A DNA stretch of 64,000 bases from Streptomyces sp. NBC_01214 (GTDB taxonomy: Bacteria > Actinomycetota > Actinomycetes > Streptomycetales > Streptomycetaceae): the NCBI RefSeq assembly GCF_026340975.1, contig NZ_JAPEOS010000001.1, positions 766,501 to 830,500 on the forward strand, given 5' to 3'. Position numbers and translations under genes: made by a program. Numbering within the stretch: the stretch's first letter is position 1; each line of letters opens with the position of its first letter. Below are positions 8,424-15,446 of this stretch, one piece after another. The notes beneath the pieces are model-generated. The model did no database searches. It saw nothing but the letters and a program-made list of their open reading frames with translations, and was not told the origin of the DNA.

Positions 8424-9461
8424 CGTGGTGGCGGGGCCGGATGGGGCGGGGCCGGGTTTGCCGGTGTGGCGGTGGGCTAGGGCTTCGTAGGTGGCGGCGA
8501 GGGCGGGGGCGGCGGTTTCGTAGGTCTGCTGGGCGACGCCGACGAAGAGGCAGTCGACGACGAGCAGCTGGCTGGTCCGGCTGGACATGGCGGCCGGGCG
8601 CAGCTGGGTCTCGCGGGCGGCGGAGGTGGCCAGTACGAGGTCGGCGCAGTGCGTGACGGGGCTGTTCGGGCGGCCGGTGAGGGCGAGGGTGGTGGCGCCG
8701 CGCTCGAAGGCGACGCGCAGCGGTTCGATCACGTCGCCGGTGGTGCCGGAGTGGGTGATCGCGACGGCGACGTCGCCGGGGCGGAGCTGGACGGCGCCCG
8801 TGACGGCCAGGTGGGGGTCGCTGTGGGCGTGGGCGAGGAGCCCGATGCGCAGCAGCTTCTGGGCGAGGTCCTGGCCGACGAGGGCGGAGGCGCCGATGCC
8901 GTAGATGTCGATGCGGCGGGCGGTGGCGAGCGCGGTGACGGCGGCGGCGAGCTGGGTGAGGTCGAGGGCGGCGGCGGTGTCGGTGAGGGTCTGCGCCTCC
9001 TCGTGGGCCAACTTGGCGACGACGTCCGCGAGCGGGTCGTCGACGGCTATGTCGACGGTGACGGCGGGGGCGGCGCCGGACTCCTGCTGGGCGGCGAGGG
9101 CGGCGAGCGCCAGGCGCAGGTCGCGGTAGCCGGGGTAGCCGAGGAGGCGGGCGGTGCGGACGACGGTGGCCTCGCTGGTGCCGGTGCGTGCGGCGAGGGC
9201 GGAGACGGTGAGCCGGGCGCACGCGGCGGGGTCGGCGGCGACGGCGTCGGCGACGGCCTGCACGGAGCGGGTCATGGAGGGGCCGAGGCTGCGGATCCGG
9301 GCCCGGAGGGCGTGGGGCGGGGGAGCCGGGACGGCGCTTTCGGCGCCGCCTGCGCCGGGGTCTGCGCCGGGGTCTGCGCCGAGGCCCGAGGCGGGGCCCG
9401 AGACGGGGCGTCCGGCGGGGACGGGCGGGCGTGTGGCAGTTTCCTTCGTGTTCTGGCTCAC
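8403..9461 (-). CDS. murR: MurR/RpiR-family transcriptional regulator of MurNAc genes
   Basis: A 352-residue regulator: an Ala/Pro-rich N-terminal extension (about 45 residues), an RpiR-type helix-turn-helix (about 50-125; LTVSALAARTGTSEATVVRT) and a SIS sugar-phosphate-sensing domain (about 160-290; IYGIGASALVGQDLAQKL and VAITHSGTTGDVIEPL). It heads the operon murR-murQ-murP and probably responds to MurNAc-6-phosphate. The GTG at 9461 is the first possible start in frame; a TAA precedes it. The promoter geometry predicts that transcription begins at or next to this GTG, making it leaderless. The C-terminal few residues come from a dispersed repeat element. E. coli MurR is the functional model. 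Confidence 0.92.
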   Translation of the reverse strand: MSQNTKETATRPPVPAGRPVSGPASGLGADPGADPGAGGAESAVPAPPPHALRARIRSLGPSMTRSVQAVADAVAADPAACARLTVSALAARTGTSEATVVRTARLLGYPGYRDLRLALAALAAQQESGAAPAVTVDIAVDDPLADVVAKLAHEEAQTLTDTAAALDLTQLAAAVTALATARRIDIYGIGASALVGQDLAQKLLRIGLLAHAHSDPHLAVTGAVQLRPGDVAVAITHSGTTGDVIEPLRVAFERGATTLALTGRPNSPVTHCADLVLATSAARETQLRPAAMSSRTSQLLVVDCLFVGVAQQTYETAAPALAATYEALAHRHTGKPGPAPSGPATTPSPAGA

Positions 9462-9464
9462 TCC

Positions 9465-9496
9465 TGAAATTTATTTTCACGGCCGGGTCCGGTCAA
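9465..9496 (-). promoter_or_regulatory. murRQP promoter with RpiR-type operator
   Basis: On the minus strand, TTGACC (9491-9496), a 17-bp spacer and TAAATT (9468-9473) form a good vegetative promoter. The -10 lies inside the inverted repeat TGAAAATAAATTTCA (9465-9479; arms TGAAA/TTTCA), the form expected of a MurR/RpiR operator. The predicted start point falls at the GTG of murR, so the mRNA would be leaderless. Autorepression of the operon is inferred. Confidence 0.7.
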
Positions 9497-9561
9497 TACG
9501 CCATTGGGCCTGCGGAAAGAGGGCCTTCATCGCCGGGCCCCCGCGGGTCCACAATGGGCGC

Positions 9562-9936
9562 ATGGACCACGCGACCCCCCTGGAGCAGGCGCTGCACGTC
9601 GCCCGCGCCCTTGTTCTCGCCGACCTCGCCGCCGGCGAGGTCGCCGATGCCGATGTCGTATCCCTCGTCGAGGACTCGGTCACGCACCGCCGGTGGTGGG
9701 TGGAGCAGTGGCCGGAGGGTGTCGACTACCTCGCCGGACTCGTCGCCCAGGACGTGAAGGACTCGCTGTTGGAGAAGTACGGACGATGGCCGCTGTGCCC
9801 GGTATGCAACCACGGTGACCCGCACGCGCTGGACGTGGAGCCGGAGCTGGGACCCGACCCGCACTGGGTGTGCTCGGAGGCGGGTGTGAAGGTGGCCGCG
9901 ATCGGCGGCCTGGGCCCGGTCTTCGGCGGCCGGTGA
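9562..9936 (+). CDS. Hypothetical protein (124 aa) with CPxC motif
   Basis: The ATG at 9562 opens a 124-residue soluble protein; upstream codons in this frame lie over murR and are ignored. The N-terminal 75 residues are helical and acidic. The C-terminal part has CPVCNHGDPH and a later HWVC, which could bind one metal ion as a small zinc ribbon. It sits seven bases upstream of the DUF4031 gene on the same strand, so the two are likely co-transcribed. I see no ribosome-binding site of note. No function can be named. Confidence 0.75.
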   Translation: MDHATPLEQALHVARALVLADLAAGEVADADVVSLVEDSVTHRRWWVEQWPEGVDYLAGLVAQDVKDSLLEKYGRWPLCPVCNHGDPHALDVEPELGPDPHWVCSEAGVKVAAIGGLGPVFGGR

Positions 9937-9943
9937 GCCGCCG

Positions 9944-10213
9944 GTGACCGTCTACATCGACCCGCCGACCTGGCCGGGTCACGGCCGCATGTGGTCGCAC
10001 CTGGTCAGCGACGTCTCGTACGAGGAGCTGCACGCCTTCGCGGCGGCCATCGGCTGCCCGCCGCGGGCCTTCGAGCGGGACCACTACGACGTGCCCTCGT
10101 ACCGGTACGCGGACGCGGTCGGCGCCGGCGCGGTGGAGATCGGCAGCAAGGAACTCGTCCGCCGCCTCACCACGGCGGGCCTGCGCCGCCCGAAGGGCCG
10201 ACCGGCGGCTTAG
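9944..10213 (+). CDS. DUF4031 domain-containing protein
   Basis: An 89-residue protein that is essentially one DUF4031 domain. It begins with the family signature MTVYIDPPTWPGHGRMWSHL and continues with SDVSYEELHAFA and GCPPRAFERDHYDVP. The domain is widespread in actinobacteria and its activity is unknown; conserved Asp, His and Glu residues would suit a metal site, but that is only a suggestion. The GTG start is seven bases after the preceding stop. Its last four bases overlap the 3' end of the convergent serine hydrolase gene. Confidence 0.9.
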   Translation: MTVYIDPPTWPGHGRMWSHLVSDVSYEELHAFAAAIGCPPRAFERDHYDVPSYRYADAVGAGAVEIGSKELVRRLTTAGLRRPKGRPAA

Positions 10214-11463
10214 GCACTAGGAGCTCGGTTCGGGGCCGGGCTCGGGGTCGAGGGGGCGGGGGCGGGCGAATTCGGGACGGTGTTGGGCTGGGCCGCCGGC
10301 GGGAGCTCCCAGACGTGGTCCGGGGTCGCGATCTTGGTGACCGTGTTGGCGATGAGGGAGCTCAGGTTGCCGAACTTCCCGTCGACGTCGGAGTTCACCA
10401 CGATCACCATGGTGGCGCGGGCCTGCGGGAGCCGGACGGCGATGGTCTCGTAGCCGGGCAGCTCGCCGTTGTGGCCGATCCAGCCGTCGAGCTCGGCGAT
10501 GCCGAGTCCGTAGCCCACGTCGGGGTGCCCGGTGGGCAGCATGCGCAGCCGCTGGGCCTGGGTGGCCGGCTCCAGCAGGCGGTCGCCGTCGGGCAGCTGC
10601 CCGCTGACCAAGGTCGGGACCCAGGAGTGCAGGTCGTCCATGGTGGAGATCGTCGCGCCGGCCGCCCAGGCCCAGGACGGGTTCCAGGTGGAGGCGTCGA
10701 CGGTCGCGCCGTTCGGGGTGAAGTTCGTGTAGCCGTGCACGTACGGGGACGCGATCTCCGCGCCGGTCGGCAGCGAGGTCGCGTCCAGGTCCGCCGGTTC
10801 GAAGACGTGCTGCTGCAAGTAGGTGTGCAGGGGCTGTCCGCTGACCTTCTCGACGAGCAGGCCGAGCACGACGGTATTGGTGTTGGAGTACTCCCAGCGC
10901 GTGCCCGGCGGGAAGTTGGCAGGGTGCCGGAATGCGGTGTCCAGCAGCTCCTGCGGGGTCCAGGCGCGGTGCGGGTCGGCCTTGTAGGTGGCCAGCAGGC
11001 GCGGGTCCTCGGTGTAGTTGTAGAGGCCGCTGCGCATGTCGGCGAGCTGCCGGACGGTGATCCTGTCGCCGCCGGGCACGCCGTCGAGGTAGGTCGAGAT
11101 CGGCGCGTCGAGCCGTACCTTCCCGTCGTCGACGAGCTGGAGGACGGCGGTGACGGTGAAGGTCTTGGTCACGCTGCCGATGCGGGTGTGCATGTCGGTC
11201 TTGATGGGGGTGCCGGTGGCCTTGTCGGAGGTGCCGAAGGCGCGCACGTAGGGGTCTTCGCCGTCGATCCACAGGCCGACGCCCACCCCGGGGATGTCGG
11301 CCTTGCGCATGGCCGCGGTGATCGCGTCGTCGAGCTGCTCGGCGGTCGCCGGGTCGATGTCGACCCGGCCCGGCGGGGCGGCCGCGGGGGCCTGGCCCGC
11401 GCACAGCGCGGTCAGCAGCAGGGAGGCGGCTGCCAAGACGGTGGGCGTGCGGTACCGGCCCAT
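10210..11463 (-). CDS. Secreted serine hydrolase (beta-lactamase/DD-peptidase class C fold)
   Basis: A 417-residue exported enzyme. The first 28 residues form a signal peptide (LAAASLLLTALCAGQAPAAA). The mature domain has the three active-site signatures of the class C beta-lactamase/DD-peptidase superfamily: SVTK (Ser nucleophile and Lys), the Tyr motif YSNTN, and HNG in GHNGELPG near the C terminus. A Pro/Ala/Ser-rich tail (last 35 residues) may act as a wall-spanning or flexible segment. Closest in type to Streptomyces R61-like D-Ala-D-Ala carboxypeptidases, though many such proteins are esterases or peptidases of unknown specificity. Monocistronic as far as I can see. Confidence 0.9.
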   Translation of the reverse strand: MGRYRTPTVLAAASLLLTALCAGQAPAAAPPGRVDIDPATAEQLDDAITAAMRKADIPGVGVGLWIDGEDPYVRAFGTSDKATGTPIKTDMHTRIGSVTKTFTVTAVLQLVDDGKVRLDAPISTYLDGVPGGDRITVRQLADMRSGLYNYTEDPRLLATYKADPHRAWTPQELLDTAFRHPANFPPGTRWEYSNTNTVVLGLLVEKVSGQPLHTYLQQHVFEPADLDATSLPTGAEIASPYVHGYTNFTPNGATVDASTWNPSWAWAAGATISTMDDLHSWVPTLVSGQLPDGDRLLEPATQAQRLRMLPTGHPDVGYGLGIAELDGWIGHNGELPGYETIAVRLPQARATMVIVVNSDVDGKFGNLSSLIANTVTKIATPDHVWELPPAAQPNTVPNSPAPAPSTPSPAPNRAPSA

Positions 11464-11616
11464 GGAGGATCACCTCTGACGCACGTCCCCGAGCGGTCAC
11501 CGGCTCCCCGAGCGGACCTTCCCATCGTAGGAACCCGCCCCCGACGCGGCGACCGGGCCCGTGGCGGAGCCGGGTCGGGGTTCGCTGTCGGGGCCCTGTC
11601 GGGGCCCTGTCGGGCC

Positions 11617-11925
11617 GGGAGGTGGACCGACCCGGAGGAACCGGCGGGCGCCCGCCCGCACGGAGCCCCTCCGCGGGGGCCTCGACGAGGCGCAGGCCGC
11701 GCCCGAGGGGAACGCTCCCGAGCCGAGCCGAGCCGGGAGGAGCCGGGCCGGGTCGGGCCGGGAGGTGGACCGACCCGGAGGAACCGGCGGGCGCCCGCCC
11801 GCACGGAGTCCCTCCGCGGGGGCCTCGACGAGGCGCAGGCCGCGCCCGAGGGGAACGCTCCCGAGCCGAGCCGAGCCGGGAGGAGCCGGGCCGGGTCGGG
11901 CGGGGCGGGAGGTGGACCGACCTGA
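11617..11925 (+). repeat. Tandem direct repeat (two full units plus start of a third)
   Basis: Unit 1 spans 11621-11763 (143 bp) and unit 2 11764-11910 (147 bp); they differ mainly by a 4-bp expansion in a G-rich stretch, and a third partial unit begins at 11911. Each unit begins with GGGAGGTGGACCGACC, the ribosome-binding and start region of the gene at 11912. The repeat therefore triplicates that start site. The units are not in the same frame, so they are unlikely to be coding. Confidence 0.85.
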
Positions 11926-12571
11926 GCTGTCGCTGCTGGCCATCGGCCTGGCCGTGCACATCCAGTCCCTTCCCGGCGGCGCGCCCATCGACATCCGGAC
12001 CCTGGCCGCCCGTTTCCCCGAGGGGAAGACCCGGATCGCCGGCGCCCTGCGCGAGCTGGAGGCCCACGGCTATCTGCGCCGCACGTGCGAACGCACCAGC
12101 AGCGGTCGCGTCGTCACCCGTACGGTCTCCTGCAACCAGCCGGGCCGGTCCGGCGCCACGGACGAGCCGCAACCGAAGCCCCGGCGCCCTGCCCCCCCGG
12201 TGCCGCAGCCCGCGTACCGCGACCCCGACCTCCTCGCAGGTCTCTGCCGTGGGGATCCCCGCCTCCTGCTCTCCGTCGCTGACGTCGAGCACCGCGCCCC
12301 CGGAGTCGCGGCCTGGCTGGAGCGCGACCTGCCTCCGAGCGCCGTACACCACGCCCTGACCGCCGACCTGCCGGCGGAGCCCCTGCACCGCCCGGCCGCC
12401 TTCCTGGCCCACCGCCTCGCGGCCCAGCTCCCGCCCGTGCCGCCGTTCCGCGCCCCGGCAGCACATCCGGCCGTCAGACGACACCCGCTCCAGAACTGCG
12501 ACCTCTGCGACCACGCCTTCCGCGGCCCGGAACGGGGAACCTGCCGGGCGTATCGCGGTGCTACGCGCTGA
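11912..12571 (+). CDS. Helix-turn-helix domain protein (219 aa)
   Basis: I chose the GTG at 11912 (VDRPELSLLAIGLAVHIQ), because the longer open frame upstream is simply the tandem repeat read through. Residues 1-70 look like a winged-helix region (IDIRTLAARFPEGKTRIAGALRELEAHGYLRR), as in replication-initiator or MarR-like folds. A Pro-rich linker and a helical domain (about 110-185; VAAWLERDLPPSAVHHALTA) follow, and a C-terminal CDLCD pair with a later Cys may bind metal. This type of protein is common in Streptomyces, but its role is unknown. GGGAGG lies almost on the start codon. Its 3' end overlaps the convergent MFS gene by 11 bases. Confidence 0.78.
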   Translation: MDRPELSLLAIGLAVHIQSLPGGAPIDIRTLAARFPEGKTRIAGALRELEAHGYLRRTCERTSSGRVVTRTVSCNQPGRSGATDEPQPKPRRPAPPVPQPAYRDPDLLAGLCRGDPRLLLSVADVEHRAPGVAAWLERDLPPSAVHHALTADLPAEPLHRPAAFLAHRLAAQLPPVPPFRAPAAHPAVRRHPLQNCDLCDHAFRGPERGTCRAYRGATR

Positions 12572-13799
12572 CGGGGGCCGTGGTCGAGGTCGGCGTCGAG
12601 GAGGCCACGACGCGGGTCGGGGCGGTCCGGCGGCGGTCCAGGCGTAGGGCGAGCGTGGTGAGGGCGATCGCGGTGACGGTCATGGCGGCGCCCGCCCAGG
12701 CGGTCGAGGCGAAGCCCAGGCCGGCGTCGATGACGGTGCCGCCGAGCCAGGGGCCGCCGGTGTTGCCGAGGTTGAAGGCGGCCGTGGTGGTGGCGCCGGC
12801 CAGGGTCGGGGCGGCGCCGGCGACGTTGAACATGCGGGCGTTGAGCGCCGGGGCGGTGAAGAAGGTCGAGAAGCCGAGCAGGAAGGCCAGGGCGATCGCC
12901 GCGGCGGCGGTGGAGGCCAGCAGGGCGAGCGCGGCGAGGAGGACGGTCGAGGCGGTGATGCCCCAGATCATCACGCCGAACAGGTGCGCGTCGGCGATCC
13001 GGCCGCCGACGGTGGTGCCGGCCAGCGCGCCGATGCCGAAGAGGCCGAGGATCCACGGGACCCACCGCGGGTCCAGCCCGGCCACGTCCGTGAGCAGCGG
13101 CGAGAGGTAGCTGAAGGCGCAGAAGACGCCGCCCGCGGCCAGCGCGGTGATGCCGATGGAGAGCCACACCTGGCGGTCGCGGTAGATGCGCAGCTCGCGC
13201 CCGAGCGTCGGCTTCTCGGCGGGCAGCGGGATCTTCGGGATCAGCGCCAGGATGCCGACGAGGGCGATCGCGGAGGCGGCGGCGACCGACCAGAAGGCGG
13301 AGCGCCAGCCCAGGTGCTCGCCGAGGAAGGCGCCGGCGGGGACGCCGAGGACGTTCGCGATCGACAGGCCGCCGATCATGACGGCCATCGCGCGGGCCCG
13401 CTGGTCCTTGTCGACCATGGCGATGGCGACGGCCGCGCCCACGGCCCAGAAGCCGGCGCAGGCGAACGCGGAGACCACGCGGGAGGCGAAGAGGAGCTCG
13501 TACGTGGGGGCCAGCGCCCCCGCGACCTGCCCGAGGCCGAAGAGGCTGATGAGGGAGATGAGGGTGGTGCGGCGGGGGAGCCGCAGGGTGGCCACGGCCA
13601 GCAGCGGTGCGCCGATGACCATGCCGATCGCGAAGGCGGATATGAGCAGGCCCGCCTGCGGGATGGTGACGCCCATGTCCTCGGCGATGGGTGGCAGCAG
13701 GCCGGAGAGCATGAATTCGCTGGTGCCGAGCGCGAAGACGGACAGGCCGAGGACGTAGACGGCGACGGGCATGCGGGGGCGTACGGCTGCTGCGGGCAT
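12561..13799 (-). CDS. MFS transporter, Cmx/CmrA-type drug efflux
   Basis: A 412-residue, 12-helix major facilitator (DHA1) transporter. The N-terminal signature LGTSEFMLSGLLPPIAEDMGVTI with GLLISAFAIGMVIGAPLLA is typical of the Cmx/CmlR-like chloramphenicol or arabinose-efflux subfamily, which exports small hydrophobic compounds in exchange for protons. The ATG at 13799 has GGTGA about eight bases upstream; a TTG at 13811 is an alternative. It is followed by the convergent helix-turn-helix gene and preceded by an HD-domain gene on the same strand, 27 bases upstream. No regulator is adjacent. Drug specificity cannot be inferred. Confidence 0.88.
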   Translation of the reverse strand: MPAAAVRPRMPVAVYVLGLSVFALGTSEFMLSGLLPPIAEDMGVTIPQAGLLISAFAIGMVIGAPLLAVATLRLPRRTTLISLISLFGLGQVAGALAPTYELLFASRVVSAFACAGFWAVGAAVAIAMVDKDQRARAMAVMIGGLSIANVLGVPAGAFLGEHLGWRSAFWSVAAASAIALVGILALIPKIPLPAEKPTLGRELRIYRDRQVWLSIGITALAAGGVFCAFSYLSPLLTDVAGLDPRWVPWILGLFGIGALAGTTVGGRIADAHLFGVMIWGITASTVLLAALALLASTAAAAIALAFLLGFSTFFTAPALNARMFNVAGAAPTLAGATTTAAFNLGNTGGPWLGGTVIDAGLGFASTAWAGAAMTVTAIALTTLALRLDRRRTAPTRVVASSTPTSTTAPVSA

Positions 13800-13826
13800 G
13801 ACTGTCACCAACCAGCGCGAACGCGA

Positions 13827-14537
13827 TCAAATTCCCCGGTCGGCGGCAGGGCCGTCGGTAGGGCCGTCGGTGGGAGCGGTGAGGTCGGCGAGCTCCGCGG
13901 CGAGGTTGGCGCGGGCCGGGGCCTCCCAGTGCGCGGCCCCGTACGGCGTGCGGAAGAGCCGCGGCAGGTCGAGCAGCTGGCGCAGTACGGCGGCGCGGCC
14001 GGTGCGGAAGGCGTCGTCCGGGACGAAGCCGTACTCGGCGCGGACGGCGGCCGCGTACGCGGCGTACGCGGCGGGCTCCCCGGCCAGGACGGCCAGGTCG
14101 GCGTCGCAGAGGGCCTCGCCGTCGGTGTCGCCGGGGGCGGGGTCGTGGGTGACGGTGAGCCGGACGAGGCGGGCCACTTCGGCGGTGCGCGCGGGGTCGA
14201 TGCCCAGCTCGGGGAGGGCGCGCTCGGCGAGGGCGGCGCTGCGCTCCTCGTTCTCGGACCGGTCGGGCCGGTAGACGGCGTCGTGGAACCAGGCGGCGAG
14301 CTGAACGGCGGCCGGATCGGCGGCGTGCGGGGCCAGTACGTCGATCCGCGCGAGTACGTCGGCCAGGTGAGCGGTGGTGTGGTACCTGCGCTGCGGTTCC
14401 GCCCAGGCGGTGAGGAGGCGGTCGGCGTAGGGCGCGGGGTCGCGGTCGGCGGGGGCGCCGGCGGCCGCGACGGTGGCCCGCCAGCGGGCGCGGAGATCCG
14501 TGGTGTCGGTGCTCGGGATGCCTATGTCCATGCGCAC
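13827..14537 (-). CDS. HD-domain protein, probable metal-dependent phosphohydrolase
   Basis: A 236-residue protein with an HD-type metal site: YHTTAHL, the HD pair in AWFHDAVY, VTHD and CDADL occur in order across residues 50-155. Members are annotated as N-methyl-D-aspartate receptor NMDAR2C subunit-like or simply HD proteins in Streptomyces; the substrate is unknown. The C-terminal 30 residues contain a short Thr-Asp-Gly-Pro duplication. The GTG at 14537 and an ATG two codons later are both possible; neither has a clear ribosome-binding site. It is divergent from cutC, with 104 bases between. Confidence 0.82.
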   Translation of the reverse strand: MRMDIGIPSTDTTDLRARWRATVAAAGAPADRDPAPYADRLLTAWAEPQRRYHTTAHLADVLARIDVLAPHAADPAAVQLAAWFHDAVYRPDRSENEERSAALAERALPELGIDPARTAEVARLVRLTVTHDPAPGDTDGEALCDADLAVLAGEPAAYAAYAAAVRAEYGFVPDDAFRTGRAAVLRQLLDLPRLFRTPYGAAHWEAPARANLAAELADLTAPTDGPTDGPAADRGI

Positions 14538-14595
14538 ATTGTGGGGGTGGCGTGATTGTGCTGGTGGAGCGCGGCCGGAGGCCCGTACCCTGGAT

Positions 14596-14611
14596 ATTGG
14601 ACTAGACCTAT
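14596..14611. promoter_or_regulatory. DasR-like (dre) palindrome upstream of cutC
   Basis: ATTGGACTAGACCTAT lies 31 bases upstream of the cutC start. Its core TGGACTAGACCT matches 10 of 12 positions of the DasR consensus TGGTCTAGACCA. DasR is the GlcNAc-responsive GntR regulator of Streptomyces. The match is imperfect and could be chance; binding is inferred. Confidence 0.4.
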
Positions 14612-14641
14612 TTTGAGTGTTCTTCCGAAGGATGGGATCGA

Positions 14642-15328
14642 ATGAGCAACCGTGCGCTCCTGGAGGTGATCGCCCTCGACGTGGAGGACGCGGTCGCGGC
14701 CCAGGCCGGTGGGGCGGACCGGCTCGAACTGGTCACCGACATGGCCGCCGACGGGCTCACCCCGCCGCGCGAGACCTTCGCGGCGATCAGGGCGGCGGTG
14801 GACGTCCCGCTGCGCGTGATGCTCCGCAAGACGGACGGTTTCGCGGCCGGCGACGTCTCCGCCTTGGCCCGGGCGGCACGGGAACTGCGGGCGGAGGGCG
14901 CGCAGGAGTTCGTCCTCGGCTTCCTGGACGTCGGCGGCGCCCCCGACCTGGCCGCGGTCGAGGCGGTCGTCGCGGAGCTGGACGGCTGTCGCTGGACGTT
15001 CCACCGGGCGATCGACCGTGCTGCGGACCGGGACCAGCTGCGCAAGGCGCTGGCAGATCTGCCGGGGCTGGACACGTACCTCACGGCGGGCTCGGCGGCA
15101 GGGGTGGAAGCCGGGCTGCCGGTGCTGCTGGCGGAGGCGGCGCGGGGTGGTGAGCCGGGGTACGGGGCGCGGATCCTGGTGGGCGGCGGGCTGACGCTCG
15201 CGCACCTGCCGGTGCTGCGGGCGGGCGGGATCGACGCCTTCCACATCGGTGGCGCGGCGAGGCCCTCCGGGTGGGGCGGGCCGGTCTCGGCGGCGGCCGT
15301 CGCGGACTGGCGCACAGCCCTTTCCTGA
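14642..15328 (+). CDS. cutC: CutC family protein (copper homeostasis protein CutC)
   Basis: A 228-residue TIM-barrel protein of the CutC family: LLEVIALDVEDAVAAQAGGADRLEL at the start, MLRKTDGF, FHRAIDRAAD and the C-terminal phosphate-binding-like GGGLTLAHLPVL and FHIGGAARP. The family was named for copper tolerance in E. coli, but a direct copper role is disputed and the barrel resembles sugar- or phosphate-handling enzymes. The start ATG has AAGGATGGGAT upstream. A DasR-like palindrome in the leader raises the possibility of amino-sugar control, which is speculative. The stop is followed at once by a dispersed hairpin element. Confidence 0.93.
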   Translation: MSNRALLEVIALDVEDAVAAQAGGADRLELVTDMAADGLTPPRETFAAIRAAVDVPLRVMLRKTDGFAAGDVSALARAARELRAEGAQEFVLGFLDVGGAPDLAAVEAVVAELDGCRWTFHRAIDRAADRDQLRKALADLPGLDTYLTAGSAAGVEAGLPVLLAEAARGGEPGYGARILVGGGLTLAHLPVLRAGGIDAFHIGGAARPSGWGGPVSAAAVADWRTALS

Positions 15329-15329
15329 C

Positions 15330-15432
15330 CGGGGGCTCCGCCCCCGGACCCCCGCGCCTCAAACGCCGGCGAGGCTGTATTTTCCAGCCCCTCCGGCGTT
15401 TGAGGAGCGGGGTCTGGGGCGGAGCCCCAGGA
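15330..15432. repeat. Dispersed palindromic element, copy 2 (inverted pair; likely bidirectional terminator)
   Basis: Two copies face each other between the convergent cutC and helD genes. GGGGGCTCCGCCCCC (15331-15345) is a tight hairpin. Arms at 15354-15377 and 15385-15405 (CCTCAAACGCCGG against CCGGCGTTTGAGG) pair across a short T-rich loop. The position at a convergent junction suggests a two-way terminator. Confidence 0.85.
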
Positions 15433-15446
15433 GGGCGGGCCGCAGG

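Noticed and set aside
11561..11911. N-terminal extension of the helix-turn-helix gene through the tandem repeat
   Set aside because: The repeat units differ in length modulo 3 and carry the true start region in each copy. The extension is better seen as non-coding repeat.
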